From Bacillus yapensis (GTDB taxonomy: Bacteria; Bacillota; Bacilli; Bacillales; Cytobacillaceae), in assembly GCF_005280205.1 (NCBI RefSeq), contig NZ_SUND01000022.1:1-64000 (forward strand): a stretch of 64,000 nt of DNA. The letters are read 5' to 3'. Shown here one piece after another: positions 62,976-64,000 of this stretch. Every line of letters begins with the position of its first letter. The first letter of the stretch is position 1. The notes beneath the pieces are model-generated. The model saw only the letters and a program-made list of their open reading frames with translations. It was not told where the DNA came from and made no database searches. Position numbers and translations under genes: made by a program.

Positions 62976-64000
62976 TTACAATTGTGGTTTTTGTTTATGG
63001 AAGTCTGTTGCTTGCTCGAACGCATGGGCAACGCGATATACCGTACTTTCATCAAAGTGTTTTCCAATGATTTGTAAGCCAAGTGGCAAGCCATTAGAGA
63101 ATCCACATGGAACTGAGATTCCTGGTACCCCTGCAAGGTTTACTGGGATGGTTAAAATATCGTTTAAGTACATTGTCATTGGGTCCGCTGTATTTTCACC
63201 AATTTTGAAAGCTGGTGTTGGCGTTGTTGGTCCGACAATGACATCATATTTTGCAAAAATATTTTCAAAGTCTTGCTTAATGAGCGTACGAACTTTTTGA
63301 GCCTTTTTATAATAAGCATCATAATAACCAGAGCTTAGCGCAAAGGTTCCAAGCATAATACGTCGCTTAACCTCTTCCCCAAAGCCTTCTGCTCTCGTAT
63401 TTTTATATAAGTCCATTAAGTTTTCCGCATTTGGCGAACGGTAGCCGTATCTGACACCGTCAAAGCGTGCTAGATTAGCAGAAGCTTCTGAAGAAGACAG
63501 CAAATAATACGTTGCTAAAGCATACTTCGAATGTGGAAGTGATACCTCTTCCCAAGTTGCGCCCAATTTTTCAAGAGTTTTCAACGCGTCTAAAACAGAT
63601 TGCTTAACCTCTTCCTTCACGCCTTCGCCAAGATATTCCTTCGGCACCGCAATTTTAAGGCCTTTCACATCACCTGTTAAAGATTGCACAAAATTAGGCA
63701 CGTCCACATTTGCTGAAGTCGAATCCATTGCGTCTAATCCAGAAATCGCTTGTAAAAGATAGGCGTTATCTTCAACCGTTCTAGTGATTGGACCAATTTG
63801 GTCTAGAGACGAAGCGAATGCGATTAGGCCAAAACGAGAAACACGTCCGTATGTAGGTTTTAAGCCGACTACTCCACAGAAGGATGCTGGCTGACGAATC
63901 GAACCACCAGTATCAGATCCTAATGAAAAAAGGACTTCTCCTGCTGCCACAGCTGCCGCAGAACCACCTGAAGATCCACCTGGCACTGTTTCTAAATTCC
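62976..64000 (-). CDS. gatA: Aspartyl/glutamyl-tRNA(Asn/Gln) amidotransferase subunit A (5' part outside the window)
   Basis: GatA releases ammonia from glutamine or asparagine for GatB. The amidase signature is visible at the window edge ([18 protein letters not shown] and then [18 protein letters not shown]). It includes the catalytic Ser in TGGSIRQPA and the cis-Ser in GGSSGGS. The catalytic Lys and the N-terminal ~140 residues lie beyond position 64000. The reading frame is open through the window end, and the C-terminus is complete. Confidence 0.96.
   Translation of the reverse strand, partial: NLETVPGGSSGGSAAAVAAGEVLFSLGSDTGGSIRQPASFCGVVGLKPTYGRVSRFGLIAFASSLDQIGPITRTVEDNAYLLQAISGLDAMDSTSANVDVPNFVQSLTGDVKGLKIAVPKEYLGEGVKEEVKQSVLDALKTLEKLGATWEEVSLPHSKYALATYYLLSSSEASANLARFDGVRYGYRSPNAENLMDLYKNTRAEGFGEEVKRRIMLGTFALSSGYYDAYYKKAQKVRTLIKQDFENIFAKYDVIVGPTTPTPAFKIGENTADPMTMYLNDILTIPVNLAGVPGISVPCGFSNGLPLGLQIIGKHFDESTVYRVAHAFEQATDFHKQKPQL

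Noticed and set aside
1-64000. tRNA, rRNA or riboswitch genes
   Set aside because: I saw no cloverleaf, rRNA or known riboswitch consensus in the intergenic regions; a covariance-model scan was not possible.

Overview
The window is chromosomal DNA from a low-GC Firmicute of the family Bacillaceae. It carries gatAB, an rlmCD-type rRNA methyltransferase, dgkB, plsY and a complete mrpABCDEFG operon. Most genes have AGGAGG-type ribosome binding sites, and GTG and TTG starts are frequent. In Bacillus subtilis gatCAB, dgkB and the rlmCD orthologue lie close together; here that neighbourhood is still recognisable on the minus strand but is split by accessory blocks. The genus cannot be fixed from sequence reading alone.

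Left part (1-7.1 kb): an MscS-type channel, a short methyl-accepting chemotaxis protein, an HD-GYP protein, an ABC-F ATPase and an NAD(P)-binding epimerase-like protein. Middle part (7.2-34.6 kb): an A/T-rich, almost wholly minus-strand accessory island. In order it holds a pair of DUF262 (GmrSD-like) genes, a ComK-like regulator, a pair of DndB/DGQHR-like genes, a compact RiPP-like locus (Cys-rich precursor, two RRE-ThiF/E1 enzymes and a UvrA paralogue lacking the UvrB-binding domain), a possible OGG-fold protein, a DprA-like plus RecQ-helicase/phosphoribosyltransferase pair, a type I restriction-modification operon (hsdM-hsdS-hsdR), the wreck of a group II intron reverse transcriptase, and a zincin-like plus unknown-protein pair. 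Several small decayed genes lie between these modules. The strongest candidate for an undescribed system is the RiPP-like locus at 13.95-18.9 kb: its genes overlap or abut, an attenuator-like hairpin separates the precursor from the enzymes, and the UvrA-like protein would fit self-resistance to a DNA-acting product. The second is the set of four proteins with DGQ(Q/H)R or DGNQR motifs (7.2-13.5 kb) flanking a ComK homologue.

Right part (35.2-64 kb): rlmCD; the seven-gene Mrp Na+/H+ antiporter with a divergent universal-stress-type protein; a 52-bp tandem repeat array ending at a small tyrosine recombinase; dgkB; an ECF sigma/anti-sigma/membrane-protein operon; plsY; a DoxX-MarR operon with palindromic operators; a His-rich small protein behind paired GTATAC palindromes; a TolB-like secreted propeller; and a PadR-DUF1048-DUF1048-ABC efflux operon. 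The leader of the PadR operon has tandemly duplicated promoters and a triplicated translation-initiation segment. A set of small stand-alone genes follows, and the window ends in gatB and the truncated gatA. I found no rRNA, tRNA or CRISPR array.
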